A stretch of DNA of 9,036 bases from Clostridium sp. CAG:1193 (lineage in GTDB: Bacteria; Bacillota_I; Bacilli_A; RF39; UBA660), in assembly GCA_000436255.1 (NCBI GenBank), contig HF990814.1:280-9315 (forward strand). Reading direction: 5' to 3'. The translations under genes were made by a program, and so were the position numbers. The notes beneath the pieces are model-generated. The model was not told the DNA's origin. It saw nothing but the letters and a program-made list of their open reading frames with translations, and searched no databases. Positions 1 through 6,597 of the stretch are shown piece by piece (within the stretch, counting starts at the first letter, position 1; the number at the start of each line of letters is the position of its first letter).

Positions 1-74
1 TACATTGCATATAATTTTCCTCTTGCTGCTCCTGTTTTTTGTTTATCTGCTGCTATACTTGGATATCTTCCCAT
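1..74 (-). CDS. yebC: YebC/PmpR-family transcriptional regulator, N-terminal fragment
   Basis: Only the first 24 codons are in the window; the gene continues beyond base 1. The visible protein begins MGRYPSIAADKQ and continues to ARGKLYAM. This fits the opening of YebC/PmpR proteins, in which a short basic start is followed by a K-x(n)-RGK-[IL]-[FY] helix. Members of this family are DNA-binding regulators, and some are reported to help ribosomes through difficult peptide stretches. The start at 74 is well supported: a perfect AAGGAGG lies at 80-86, five bases upstream of the ATG. A separate promoter sits in the short gap after the HerA-like gene, so it is probably transcribed on its own as well as by read-through. 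The assignment rests on only 24 residues; the length and the remaining domains cannot be checked here. Confidence 0.72.
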   Translation of the reverse strand, partial: MGRYPSIAADKQKTGAARGKLYAM

Positions 75-98
75 AAATTCCTCCTTAAAACACGTTAT

Positions 99-127
99 AT
101 TTTACACTTATTTATATTTTTTTTCAA
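99..127 (-). promoter_or_regulatory. Sigma-A-type promoter for the yebC-like gene
   Basis: Read on the minus strand, a -35 box TTGAAA (122-127) and a -10 box TAAAAT (99-104) are separated by exactly 17 bases. The predicted transcription start is near 92, just upstream of the AAGGAGG at 80-86. The promoter lies wholly inside the 58-base gap after the HerA-like stop codon. I see no terminator hairpin in that gap. Confidence 0.6.
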
Positions 128-132
128 TATAT

Positions 133-1893
133 TTAATACCAACATGTACTCATATCTATATTTTGACTTAATGGAGTAGGATCTGGCATATCTAACTTAA
201 GTTGAAGTGGCATTTTAAATGCTGAACCAAATGCTATACAATTTCCTGGCTGTAATAATTTAAACTTACTTACTAATTCTTCTGTTACATTTGGTACCAT
301 TTCTCTTATATAATTTAAATCTTTAGGATGTTGCATTCTAAAAACTAATAAGTTGTTACATTGACTCATTGCTGTTTCACTTATTTCTGATGGTCTTTGA
401 CTTATCATTCCAAGAATTACACCATATTTTCTACCTTCTTTTGTAATTCTTTCGAATATATTATAACCAAGTATATTTATATCATTATCGTTTTGTACAT
501 ATCTATGTGCTTCTTCAAGCATTATATGTACTGGAAATGATGATCTGTTTTCAAGTGCTAATGAATAATTAAATAATAATTTAGATATAATTTTTACTAA
601 TACTTTTGCAAATCTATCGTCTACATAACTAATATTAAAATCTATTATTTGTACTTTTTCACCAGTTTTACTTGTAACTAAACTCTTTATATATTCTGAT
701 TCAGTAACATATTTATCTATTTCAAAATATTTACTATAATCACTATTTATTAATGTTTGAAGTCTGACTTTTAATATGTGATTTTCATCATATACTTTAT
801 CGCTTTTTAATACGCCTTCACCAATAAGTGCGAAATCAAACGCATGATTTAAATCTTCTAATGTATAAGGATATGTTCCATCAGGTAATTTTAATTCAAG
901 CCCTTCTTTTATATATGAGCTAATAAATTCTATAACAAGCTGTATATCAGGTATTTTACCATCTTTATCTATTATTAAACATTGTCTTAATGTCCTTGTC
1001 CATCCAGGTACTACTACTTTACTATCTAGATTTAAATCACTAGTACTAAATGAAGATAATACTGCAAATATTTGGTCTCTTATCTGAGATGCACTTCCCC
1101 CACAATATAATATTTCTACCAATGCTCTTGCTATAATATCATTTTTATAAGTAATAATTTCATCTTCATTCCTTGAAAATATACTTACTAATTTTAATGC
1201 TTTTTCTATTATTGGAAGTTGTGTATTTTTCTCAACACCAAGAAGTAATGCATAATCATCTACATCTAAAAGCCAAAGTGGTATTTTTAATAATTCTGTA
1301 TTCGCATCTTCAAATTCAGTTATTTTTGTATTATATACTTTTAAACTTGGTTTACCGTCTATATTTAAATTTTTAAATGCTTGATTATATTCTCCGTAAG
1401 CATCAAACAAGAAAAAATTAGATTTTCTTGGGCAATTATTTGGATCATTAAATAAATTTTGTATTATTCTTGCAAGGCCATGAGATTTACCACTACCAGT
1501 GTTTCCTAATATTGCAAAATGACTACTAAATAAATCATTTATATCAGTATGCACTTGATATCCGTTATATTGCATTAATCTTCCTATATATATACTCTTT
1601 TTATCTACTGCACTTCCTACTACTATAGGAAGTTCTGCACTTGTTATTACTCTACAAACAGATGCATAAAAAGGCTTTCTTGTTACACCCGGAATAAACT
1701 TATTATTAACTATTTCACCAAGTAAATTAATATTAGCAGTATCTTTATTTATTGATACAATCTCACCAATAACAACTCCACCATCCATATCAAATGCTAC
1801 ATGATAATTAATTATACTTTTAATTTGATCTTCTTTTAATGATATTTTTACAACTACATTATTTTTACCTATTTCAATTACATTTCCTATCAT
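133..1893 (-). CDS. HerA-like hexameric ATPase (DUF87/HerA superfamily)
   Basis: This is a 586-residue FtsK/HerA-superfamily P-loop ATPase. A small beta-rich N-terminal region (about residues 1-75) fits the HAS-barrel that caps HerA hexamers. The Walker A motif is GNTGSGKS at 130-137. An acidic strand FDAYGEY follows at 163-169, Walker B is HIMLEEAH at 456-463, the arginine-finger-like segment ERITKEGRKYG is at 481-491, and the QRPSE sensor motif is at 499-503. All catalytic elements are intact, and the length is normal for the family. HerA proteins pump or unwind DNA, usually with a nuclease partner such as NurA, or with other effectors in bacterial defence systems. Here no NurA is adjacent. 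The gene follows a DUF2207-like membrane protein by 8 bases, with AGGTG as ribosome-binding site, so the two are cotranscribed. The substrate is unknown; membrane association is inferred from the neighbour only. Confidence 0.88.
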   Translation of the reverse strand: MIGNVIEIGKNNVVVKISLKEDQIKSIINYHVAFDMDGGVVIGEIVSINKDTANINLLGEIVNNKFIPGVTRKPFYASVCRVITSAELPIVVGSAVDKKSIYIGRLMQYNGYQVHTDINDLFSSHFAILGNTGSGKSHGLARIIQNLFNDPNNCPRKSNFFLFDAYGEYNQAFKNLNIDGKPSLKVYNTKITEFEDANTELLKIPLWLLDVDDYALLLGVEKNTQLPIIEKALKLVSIFSRNEDEIITYKNDIIARALVEILYCGGSASQIRDQIFAVLSSFSTSDLNLDSKVVVPGWTRTLRQCLIIDKDGKIPDIQLVIEFISSYIKEGLELKLPDGTYPYTLEDLNHAFDFALIGEGVLKSDKVYDENHILKVRLQTLINSDYSKYFEIDKYVTESEYIKSLVTSKTGEKVQIIDFNISYVDDRFAKVLVKIISKLLFNYSLALENRSSFPVHIMLEEAHRYVQNDNDINILGYNIFERITKEGRKYGVILGMISQRPSEISETAMSQCNNLLVFRMQHPKDLNYIREMVPNVTEELVSKFKLLQPGNCIAFGSAFKMPLQLKLDMPDPTPLSQNIDMSTCWY

Positions 1894-1901
1894 AATTACA
1901 C

Positions 1902-2903
1902 CTATATCTTTCTTCCTTTATTTCTTTTAAATAGAAATACATATTTGTTTCTTGCTATTTTTATACTTTTTCTTAATACTTCTTCTACTTCATCAAATAT
2001 TCTAAAATTCATTATAGATAAAAGTATACTTTTATCAAATACATGTTCATCTTTTAAATATTTTTTATTAAGTGCTACTAAAAAGTTATCATATTCATCA
2101 AGTGCATATGCATAAGTTGCATAATTTTCAAGTGATGATATATCTAGTTCATCTAATGAATTTGTTTTTAAATAGTTTTTAAACTCTAACCATTTTATAT
2201 ATTCTTCTTTCGCATCATCTTCTCTATTTTTTAAATTATTAACAACTATAGTTAAGTATGATGTTACATAAAAAATTATTAATGCTACTACTACATATTT
2301 AGTAAATAAAATATTATAAACTACTAATAATATTGAAGATACAAAATACATTAAACTATTATCAACAATTCTTTTTACTGGCTTAAAATATTTATTTTTA
2401 GCATTTTCAAACTCAAACACATTTATCCATTCTTTATACATATCATAAAAATACCCACTATTTTCAGTTGCTACTCTAAGTATTTTATTTAAAGGACAAG
2501 TATCTTTTTTACCTATATTAGAAAATAATATTTTCTTCACAAACGCTTCATTTTTTTCTAAATTACTATGTTTATCATTATCTATTAAATAATATTCATT
2601 CCCGTTTTGTCTTACTAATTTTATTTCTTCTTTTAATATTAATTCAATTATGGTAAGTATAAATACTTTATAATCCACTTTCGTACTATATAAATATCTT
2701 ATATAAGGAGAATAATTATTATTTGGTGGATAATTAGTTACGGTAGTAACCACTTCCTTTTTATCTTTTTCTCTCCCTAGCTTAAATATATAATATATTG
2801 TATAAATAGCCCATAATATTGTCATAATAACTACTAATTTATATTTAAGCGCATTTGATAAAAGCAATACAAAAAGTAATGCTATTAAAACTAGTATACT
2901 CAT
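1902..2903 (-). CDS. DUF2207-like membrane protein lacking the extracytoplasmic N-terminal domain
   Basis: A 333-residue protein with two N-terminal membrane segments (about 2-17 and 22-40). A cytoplasmic region of about 45-180 follows, then a second membrane pair (about 184-202 and 204-222) and a cytoplasmic tail. The cytoplasmic parts resemble the C-terminal portion of DUF2207/YciQ-type proteins. The proline motif PPNNNYSP is at 59-66, followed by a winged-helix-like stretch (VDYKVFILTIIELILKEEI, 76-94). The tail has the W-x-x-FKNYL (238-245) and YATYAYALDEYD (261-272) signature. DUF2207 proteins normally begin with a large extracytoplasmic domain, which is absent here. The function of the family is not established. 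The start is supported by AGGTGAGG just upstream and by a good promoter. It is the first gene of a two-gene operon with the HerA-like ATPase, which suggests a shared membrane-located process. The family call is by pattern recognition and should be checked by profile search. Confidence 0.7.
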   Translation of the reverse strand: MSILVLIALLFVLLLSNALKYKLVVIMTILWAIYTIYYIFKLGREKDKKEVVTTVTNYPPNNNYSPYIRYLYSTKVDYKVFILTIIELILKEEIKLVRQNGNEYYLIDNDKHSNLEKNEAFVKKILFSNIGKKDTCPLNKILRVATENSGYFYDMYKEWINVFEFENAKNKYFKPVKRIVDNSLMYFVSSILLVVYNILFTKYVVVALIIFYVTSYLTIVVNNLKNREDDAKEEYIKWLEFKNYLKTNSLDELDISSLENYATYAYALDEYDNFLVALNKKYLKDEHVFDKSILLSIMNFRIFDEVEEVLRKSIKIARNKYVFLFKRNKGRKI

Positions 2904-2932
2904 ACCTCACCTACTATCTATAAACTATATAA

Positions 2933-2962
2933 ATTATACAATAATTATATAGTACTTGTAAA
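2933..2962 (-). promoter_or_regulatory. Promoter of the DUF2207-like/herA-like operon
   Basis: On the minus strand TTTACA (2957-2962) and TATAAT (2933-2938) are separated by 18 bases. The predicted start of transcription is near 2926, leaving a leader of about 22 bases that contains the AGGTGAGG ribosome-binding site. A second TATAAT lies at 2944-2949 but has no better -35 partner. Confidence 0.55.
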
Positions 2963-2972
2963 TGTTATATTT

Positions 2973-3014
2973 AATTAAAAAGAGATTTAACTTTTAATAA
3001 ATCTCTTTTTAATT
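2973..3014. terminator. Long hairpin terminator, probably bidirectional, after the prepilin operon
   Basis: A perfect 17-bp inverted repeat (arms 2973-2989 and 2998-3014) encloses an 8-base loop. The core GAGATTTA/TAAATCTC is flanked by A5 and T5, so either strand gives a hairpin followed by a T-rich tail. It lies about 80 bases after the stop of the minus-strand prepilin gene and just upstream of the promoter for the next operon, so it separates the two transcripts. Confidence 0.75.
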
Positions 3015-3094
3015 TATATATTTTTAACTTAATACATGGTCATTTTAACACATTTTGTTTTCTATTTTTAATAATTTTACGTAGCAATAAACAA

Positions 3095-3460
3095 TTAATC
3101 ACTATTTTGAACCACAGTATATACTAGTTTATCCTTTTCATTTATAGATACAACTACATAACCATTAAGTGATATATCAGCATCAGTAAGTTCTTTCTCA
3201 TCAATTAATCCCGCATTTATTAATACATTTAAATTAATATTTTTAGTATCTCCCTCTCTTAAATTAGATGTAAACGTTTTATCATAACTAGTTACATATT
3301 CCTTTGCAGCATCTATTATTTTTACTTCCATTTGTTTTTTTAATTGTTCTTCATTTCTATTTATAAGGCCTGATAATTTAGGTGTAATAAACAAAAATAG
3401 TAAACATAGTATTACAACTGTACATATTATTTCAATTAATGTAAACGCGTTTTTTTTCAT
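3095..3460 (-). CDS. Type IV prepilin-like protein with Ala at the cleavage position
   Basis: A 121-residue protein beginning MKKNA-FTLIEI and continuing as one hydrophobic helix to about residue 30. This is the class III signal of type IV prepilins and competence pseudopilins, which are cut by a prepilin peptidase just before Phe and assembled through the hydrophobic helix. Glu at mature position 5 (the E of FTLIE) is present. The -1 residue is Ala instead of the near-invariant Gly, which may slow processing. The rest is a short, soluble pilin-like head with many charged residues and no cysteines after the signal helix. GGAGGG lies just upstream of the start, overlapping the end of the preceding prepilin gene (8-base gap), so the two are one operon. 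No assembly ATPase, platform protein or peptidase gene is nearby. It could be a ComGC-like minor pseudopilin, but I cannot assign a specific one. Confidence 0.78.
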   Translation of the reverse strand: MKKNAFTLIEIICTVVILCLLFLFITPKLSGLINRNEEQLKKQMEVKIIDAAKEYVTSYDKTFTSNLREGDTKNINLNVLINAGLIDEKELTDADISLNGYVVVSINEKDKLVYTVVQNSD

Positions 3461-3468
3461 ATTCCCTC

Positions 3469-3882
3469 CTATATCTCATCATAACTAGAAGATGAACAAA
3501 AACTTTTATTAGTAGTATAATTTTCACATATTAAACATGCTTCATAATTATAACCATACACACTATTCTTAGTAATTTTCACAAATCCTTTACACGCTTC
3601 TGCAGATGATGAATCTAGTATTTTACTCATATTATTATTTTCTACTAATGTATTTATAGTAACATATGATGCACTACTTGAATCATTTGGTAAGACAATA
3701 CTCTTATTTTCAAGTACATAATCCTCTGCCGCCTTTACCATTATTTCTTCTTTTGCTTTATATATTTTTTTATCATTTTCTTTTAGTAATTTAGTTGCTT
3801 CTGGTATAAATATAACTGCTATTACACCTAAAATTACCAAAACTAGTAAAACTTCAACTAATGTAAATCCATTCTTCTTCAT
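3469..3882 (-). CDS. Type IV prepilin-like protein with Cys-containing C-terminus
   Basis: A 137-residue protein with a textbook prepilin start, MKKNG-FTLVEV. The cleavage site is Gly-Phe, with Glu at mature position 5, followed by a hydrophobic helix to about residue 28. The helix leads into a charged alpha segment (KENDKKIYKAKEEIM) typical of pilin alpha-1C. The C-terminal third contains four cysteines (in EACKG, EACLICEN and SFCSS), so one or two disulfides outside the membrane are possible. The last residues are a serine-rich tail. It is the first gene of a two-gene prepilin operon and has its own promoter and a GAGGGAG ribosome-binding site. The partner gene downstream has an atypical Ala at the cleavage site. 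This could be a pseudopilin of a competence-type DNA-uptake pilus or a minor adhesive pilin; the machinery genes must lie elsewhere. Confidence 0.82.
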   Translation of the reverse strand: MKKNGFTLVEVLLVLVILGVIAVIFIPEATKLLKENDKKIYKAKEEIMVKAAEDYVLENKSIVLPNDSSSASYVTINTLVENNNMSKILDSSSAEACKGFVKITKNSVYGYNYEACLICENYTTNKSFCSSSSYDEI

Positions 3883-3907
3883 AAAATCTCCCTCTTATTA
3901 TAAATTA

Positions 3908-3936
3908 AGTATACCATAATTTGTTATAAAGAAAAA
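3908..3936 (-). promoter_or_regulatory. Extended -10 promoter of the prepilin operon
   Basis: On the minus strand TGGTATACT (3908-3916) forms an extended -10 element (TG-n-TATACT). The -35 position 17 bases upstream (3931-3936) reads TTTTTC and is weak, which extended -10 promoters tolerate. It begins immediately after the T-run of the preceding operon's terminator. A further TATAAT at 3897-3902 is too near the ribosome-binding site to be the -10 box. Confidence 0.5.
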
Positions 3937-3962
3937 GTAAAAACATTTTATTTTGTTTTTAC
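3931..3962 (-). terminator. Terminator of the PAP2-dgkA-RluA operon, overlapping the last gene
   Basis: On the minus strand the arms GTAAAAACA (3954-3962) and TGTTTTTAC (3937-3945) pair perfectly over 9 bp around an 8-base loop, followed by TTTTTC. The 5' arm and part of the loop encode the last residues and the TAA stop of the final gene of the operon. The stem has only two G-C pairs, so its efficiency is uncertain. Confidence 0.6.
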
Positions 3963-4346
3963 TTTAGTTTTATTTTTACTGCTATTAATCATATTTGCAC
4001 ATGTGTATGCAATAGATTCTAAATCTTCTTTATCTATATCTTTCATAGATCCTGTTTCAATAACACTATCAACACTACCCTTTACATACTTATAAGCAAT
4101 ACCAAGTATAGATGTTAATCCTATAAGAATTGCTTCATCTATTCCAAATACCGGGTCTATTACTACTAAATCAATTGTTGTAATAACACCTAGTGCTTGC
4201 GTTACCTTTTTTAATGTTTTACTAGTTATTTCAAGAGAATAAACTTTTTTAGCAGTCTCATCAGTCATTTCAAGAGCATCATACTTTTCTTTAATTTTAT
4301 TAAGTACATCTTTACTAACTTCTTTCCTTAATATTTTTCTTTCCAT
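3948..4346 (-). CDS. Small membrane protein, DUF1232-like (tentative)
   Basis: A 132-residue protein with a charged N-terminal half and a hydrophobic region at about residues 50-90. The hydrophobic region contains TTIDLVVIDPVFGIDEAILI, followed by LTSILGIAYKYVKG. The spacing of ID, D-P and the GIDEA/GxxDD-like acidic pair resembles the PIDLIPD...GxxDD core of DUF1232 (YkvA-type) small membrane proteins, whose role is not established. I treat this as a suggestion, not an assignment. The tail is acidic, then lysine-rich (KNKTKVKTK). Its ATG overlaps the stop of the previous gene by one base (TAATG), so it is translationally coupled. It is the last gene of the operon, and the terminator begins inside its final codons. 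Confidence 0.62.
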   Translation of the reverse strand: MERKILRKEVSKDVLNKIKEKYDALEMTDETAKKVYSLEITSKTLKKVTQALGVITTIDLVVIDPVFGIDEAILIGLTSILGIAYKYVKGSVDSVIETGSMKDIDKEDLESIAYTCANMINSSKNKTKVKTK

Positions 4347-4591
4347 TACCTACTCATCTCCTTTATAATTTCATCAAAATAAAGCGATACTATATCCTCA
4401 TCTTCACTACTTACTCCAACTACTTTTTTAATACCATTTTCATTAATTAACTCACCCAGTAATATCTCATTAATATCACTTTCTAATGAATACATTACAT
4501 ATTCTTTATTAAGAATATCAATTTTAAATGTTGCTAAATAAGTAACATCTTTAATCTTATTATCTTCAAATATATACTTATGAATATTCAT
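4346..4591 (-). CDS. DUF1292-like small protein
   Basis: An 81-residue soluble, acidic protein. The pattern YLATFKIDILNKEYVMYSLE, then a variable acidic stretch, then EDEDIVSLYFDEIIKEM resembles DUF1292 (YrzB-type) proteins. Those have an F-x-x-x-x-KEY-x-x-Y strand pair followed by an acidic segment and a final helix. DUF1292 proteins are common in Firmicutes and have no firmly established function. The gene overlaps by one base both with the pseudouridine synthase upstream (TAATG) and with the small membrane protein downstream (TAATG). All three are therefore likely translated by coupling. There is no strong ribosome-binding site of its own. Confidence 0.65.
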   Translation of the reverse strand: MNIHKYIFEDNKIKDVTYLATFKIDILNKEYVMYSLESDINEILLGELINENGIKKVVGVSSEDEDIVSLYFDEIIKEMSR

Positions 4592-5457
4592 TATATTACC
4601 TTATCAAATACTTGATCTACTCTTGAAATTATATTAACTTCTTTATTTGTTATAGGGTGAGTAAATTTAATTTGATAAGCATGCAGCATCATTCTTTTAA
4701 AATTATCTTTAATTCCATATTTATTATCACCTATAATTGGATGATTAATATCTTTCATATGTACTCTTATTTGATTTTTTCTTCCAGTGTGTATTATTAT
4801 TTCAAGAAGTGAATACTTTTTATTATTCTTAATCTTTTTATACTCAGTTATTGATAATTTTCCATTATTTTTATCATTTGTACTATAAACCATATGACTA
4901 CTATTTTCTTTTAAATAACTTTTTATTATACCCTTATCATCTGTAATACCATGAGTTATTGCTATATATTTTCTTAAAGAAACTATATCATTCCAATTAT
5001 CTTGCATCGCTCTTTTTATATTTTCATTTTTTGCAAATACAACTATTCCACTAGTTTCTTTATCTAGTCTATTAACTATAAATATTTTATTATTTTTATT
5101 TGTATTTTTTACATAATTTGAAGTATAGTGATATAATGTATTATTTTTTTCTTTATCAGTTCCAATAGTAAGCATGTTAGCAGGTTTATTTACTATTAGT
5201 AAGTATTTATCTTCATATAATATATCTAATTTATTTTTATCTTTTATATTACCTATTTGGCTTAATTTTATATCTATTACATCATTACTTTTTAAAGAAT
5301 AATCATATTTAGTTACAAGTTTATCATTAACAAATACACATTCATTAGTTAATAATGATTTAATATTATTTTTTGATTTATTTTTAACATTACTTAATAA
5401 ATATTTTAAAATAGTATTAGGTTCATCTACTATATATTTAGCACTTATTTGTTTCAT
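4591..5457 (-). CDS. RluA-family RNA pseudouridine synthase
   Basis: A 288-residue enzyme that isomerises uridine to pseudouridine in structured RNA, most likely 23S rRNA. Residues about 15-60 form an S4-like RNA-binding domain (LLTNECVFVNDKLV). The catalytic core follows: IVNKPANMLT (88-97), the active-site loop VNRLDKETSG (128-137) with Asp132 as the catalytic residue, and the C-terminal GRKNQIRVH motif (225-233) followed by HPIIGDNKYG. In most relatives the loop reads HRLD; here the His is Asn, although Arg, Leu and Asp are kept, so activity is expected. The length is typical of RluD/YhcT/YjbO-like proteins, and the target base cannot be read from the sequence. It starts six bases after the kinase gene and overlaps the next gene by one base, placing it in mid-operon. 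Confidence 0.9.
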   Translation of the reverse strand: MKQISAKYIVDEPNTILKYLLSNVKNKSKNNIKSLLTNECVFVNDKLVTKYDYSLKSNDVIDIKLSQIGNIKDKNKLDILYEDKYLLIVNKPANMLTIGTDKEKNNTLYHYTSNYVKNTNKNNKIFIVNRLDKETSGIVVFAKNENIKRAMQDNWNDIVSLRKYIAITHGITDDKGIIKSYLKENSSHMVYSTNDKNNGKLSITEYKKIKNNKKYSLLEIIIHTGRKNQIRVHMKDINHPIIGDNKYGIKDNFKRMMLHAYQIKFTHPITNKEVNIISRVDQVFDKVI

Positions 5458-5463
5458 AACACC

Positions 5464-5835
5464 CTATAAATTAACTAAAACATTTATAATTTTTGGAATA
5501 AATATAATTAAGCCTATTATAGCTGAACCTATTGCAAATACAAGTACAGCCCCTGCTGATATATCTTTTGCATTTTTAGCAACTTCATTTTTAGTTGGCA
5601 TTGCTAAATTTACAACATTTTCAACTGCCGTATTAATCATTTCTGAACCTATTACCATACAAAATAACATGATACACACTAACCACTCATTTAATGATAT
5701 TTTTAAAAGTATCCCAAATATTATAACTAACATCATCATTGTAAAATGTATCTTCATATTTTTTTCACTTTTAAATGCCGTAGCTATTCCTGAAAAAGCA
5801 TATTTAAAACTATTAATTAATTTCTTATTTTTCAT
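5464..5835 (-). CDS. dgkA: Undecaprenol/diacylglycerol kinase (DgkA family)
   Basis: A 123-residue integral membrane kinase of the DgkA family, usual length for the Gram-positive form, which mainly phosphorylates undecaprenol to undecaprenyl phosphate. Visible family signatures are FKSEKNMKIH (21-30, metal/nucleotide-binding Glu24), the core SEMINTAVENVVNLAMP (64-80, with Glu65, Asn68 and Glu72), and AKNAKDISAGAVLV (86-99). Three membrane segments fall at about 32-45, 48-66 and 95-120. GAAGGAG precedes the start. The start overlaps the end of the PAP2 phosphatase gene by 11 bases, so the two are cotranslated. A PAP2 phosphatase plus an undecaprenol kinase fits recycling of the lipid carrier for cell-wall precursors. 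Substrate preference over diacylglycerol is inferred from the Gram-positive family, not seen directly. Confidence 0.9.
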   Translation of the reverse strand: MKNKKLINSFKYAFSGIATAFKSEKNMKIHFTMMMLVIIFGILLKISLNEWLVCIMLFCMVIGSEMINTAVENVVNLAMPTKNEVAKNAKDISAGAVLVFAIGSAIIGLIIFIPKIINVLVNL

Positions 5836-6472
5836 TTAATATTTTCTCCTTCTTTAAAATTTTAATATATAATATCAAGTATGAAATTGATACTAAAAAG
5901 CCACCCAAAACATCACTTACATAGTGAACACCCAAATATATTCTACTTATTCCTATAAATAATATTAAAATTGATAATAATATAATTAATATCCATTTTA
6001 AAGATTTATTTTTAATATTTTTATAAATTAAATATATTAGTAGTCCGTAAAATGCCATACTTATCATTGAATGACCAGACGGAAAACTATATCCTCTTTC
6101 ATCTATAATTCTATATTCAGTTGGTCTTGGTCTTTGTAATATATTTTTTAACATTAAATTTAAAATAGTACATATACCTAAATTAAAAATAATTGCTATA
6201 TTAATTTTTTTATTTTTATTAAATACTAATATTAAAAAACACAAAAGTATTAAACAAGTTGCACTTCCAAACCATGTAATTGTTTTTGCAACAGGTGTCA
6301 TAAAATCAGATATTATGTGCGTCTTTATAAAATTATATCCAATAACATCACATTTCATAATCTCATTTTCTAAAACATTTTCTGTTATAGTTATAAAACC
6401 AATTATTCCAACAAATAAAATTATCCATATGTAATTTTTTTTAATAAAATTTATTACTTTTTTCATACTCAT
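5825..6472 (-). CDS. PAP2-family membrane phosphatase
   Basis: A 215-residue, multi-pass phosphatase with all three PAP2 motifs: K109-x6-RP (ending RPRP, 114-117), PSGH (131-134), and SR-x5-H-x3-D (Ser176, Arg177, His183, Asp187). His134 and His183 are the expected catalytic pair. Hydrophobic segments at about 14-32, 68-84, 90-110, 138-150, 158-175 and 188-205 give six membrane passes. Members dephosphorylate undecaprenyl diphosphate, phosphatidylglycerophosphate or phosphatidate; the overlapping dgkA gene favours an undecaprenyl diphosphate role. The protein begins MSMKK. The ribosome-binding site AGAGG (6475-6479) is only 2 bases from the first ATG but 8 from the second, so translation may really start at 6466. 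It is the first gene of the operon, preceded by a structured leader with a terminator. Confidence 0.9.
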   Translation of the reverse strand: MSMKKVINFIKKNYIWIILFVGIIGFITITENVLENEIMKCDVIGYNFIKTHIISDFMTPVAKTITWFGSATCLILLCFLILVFNKNKKINIAIIFNLGICTILNLMLKNILQRPRPTEYRIIDERGYSFPSGHSMISMAFYGLLIYLIYKNIKNKSLKWILIILLSILILFIGISRIYLGVHYVSDVLGGFLVSISYLILYIKILKKEKILNEK

Positions 6473-6492
6473 TACCTCTAACTATATTATAC

Positions 6493-6574
6493 AAAAAAAA
6501 AACAACTATTGCTAGTCAGTTTATTTACATTATGGTACGGACAAATAGTATATCCGAAACCTTAGAAATAGTTG
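6493..6574 (-). terminator. Conditional terminator at the end of the leader
   Basis: The arms 6563-6574 and 6503-6514 pair over 8 plus 3 bp with one internal mismatch, around an inner hairpin, and are followed on the minus strand by ten Ts (6493-6502). It could stop transcription 20 bases before the PAP2 gene. It could also serve as terminator for the upstream nuclease gene, which has no other clear terminator. Confidence 0.55.
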
Positions 6575-6591
6575 ATAAACAACTAATCACT
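6493..6591 (-). ncRNA. Structured leader RNA of the PAP2-dgkA operon (candidate riboswitch or attenuator)
   Basis: A leader of about 99 nt between a consensus promoter and a run of ten Ts. On the minus strand four pairings are visible. (a) TAGTTG (6580-6585) with CAACTA (6569-6574), loop TTTAT. (b) That loop plus one G, GTTTAT (6575-6580), with ATAAAC (6519-6524), a possible pseudoknot using the closing G. (c) A hairpin GGT-CGGA/TCCG-ACC (6534-6561). (d) CAACTATT-x-CTA (6563-6574) with TAG-x-AATAGTTG (6503-6514), directly followed by T10. Structures (a) and (d) use the same CAACTATT and exclude each other, which is the layout of a transcription attenuator. The start of the PAP2 gene is 20 bases after the T-run. 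I cannot match it to a named riboswitch class. It could instead be an independent small RNA. Confidence 0.55.
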
Positions 6592-6597
6592 AAAATA

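Noticed and set aside
1173..1376. Plus-strand open frame of 67 codons inside the HerA-like gene
   Set aside because: It is antisense to an intact, well-conserved ATPase and consists mainly of Leu/Tyr runs typical of reverse-strand AT-rich DNA.
133..1893. HerA-like ATPase as the pilus assembly motor for the nearby prepilins
   Set aside because: Motifs (HAS-barrel, QRPSE, EGRKYG) are those of HerA, not of PilB/ComGA secretion ATPases, and it belongs to a different operon with its own promoter and a terminator between.
3015..3094. Possible small gene or promoter in the gap after the prepilin genes
   Set aside because: Only a TGTTAAAAT-like element and a four-codon ATG frame are seen; no ribosome-binding site or conserved feature supports a gene.
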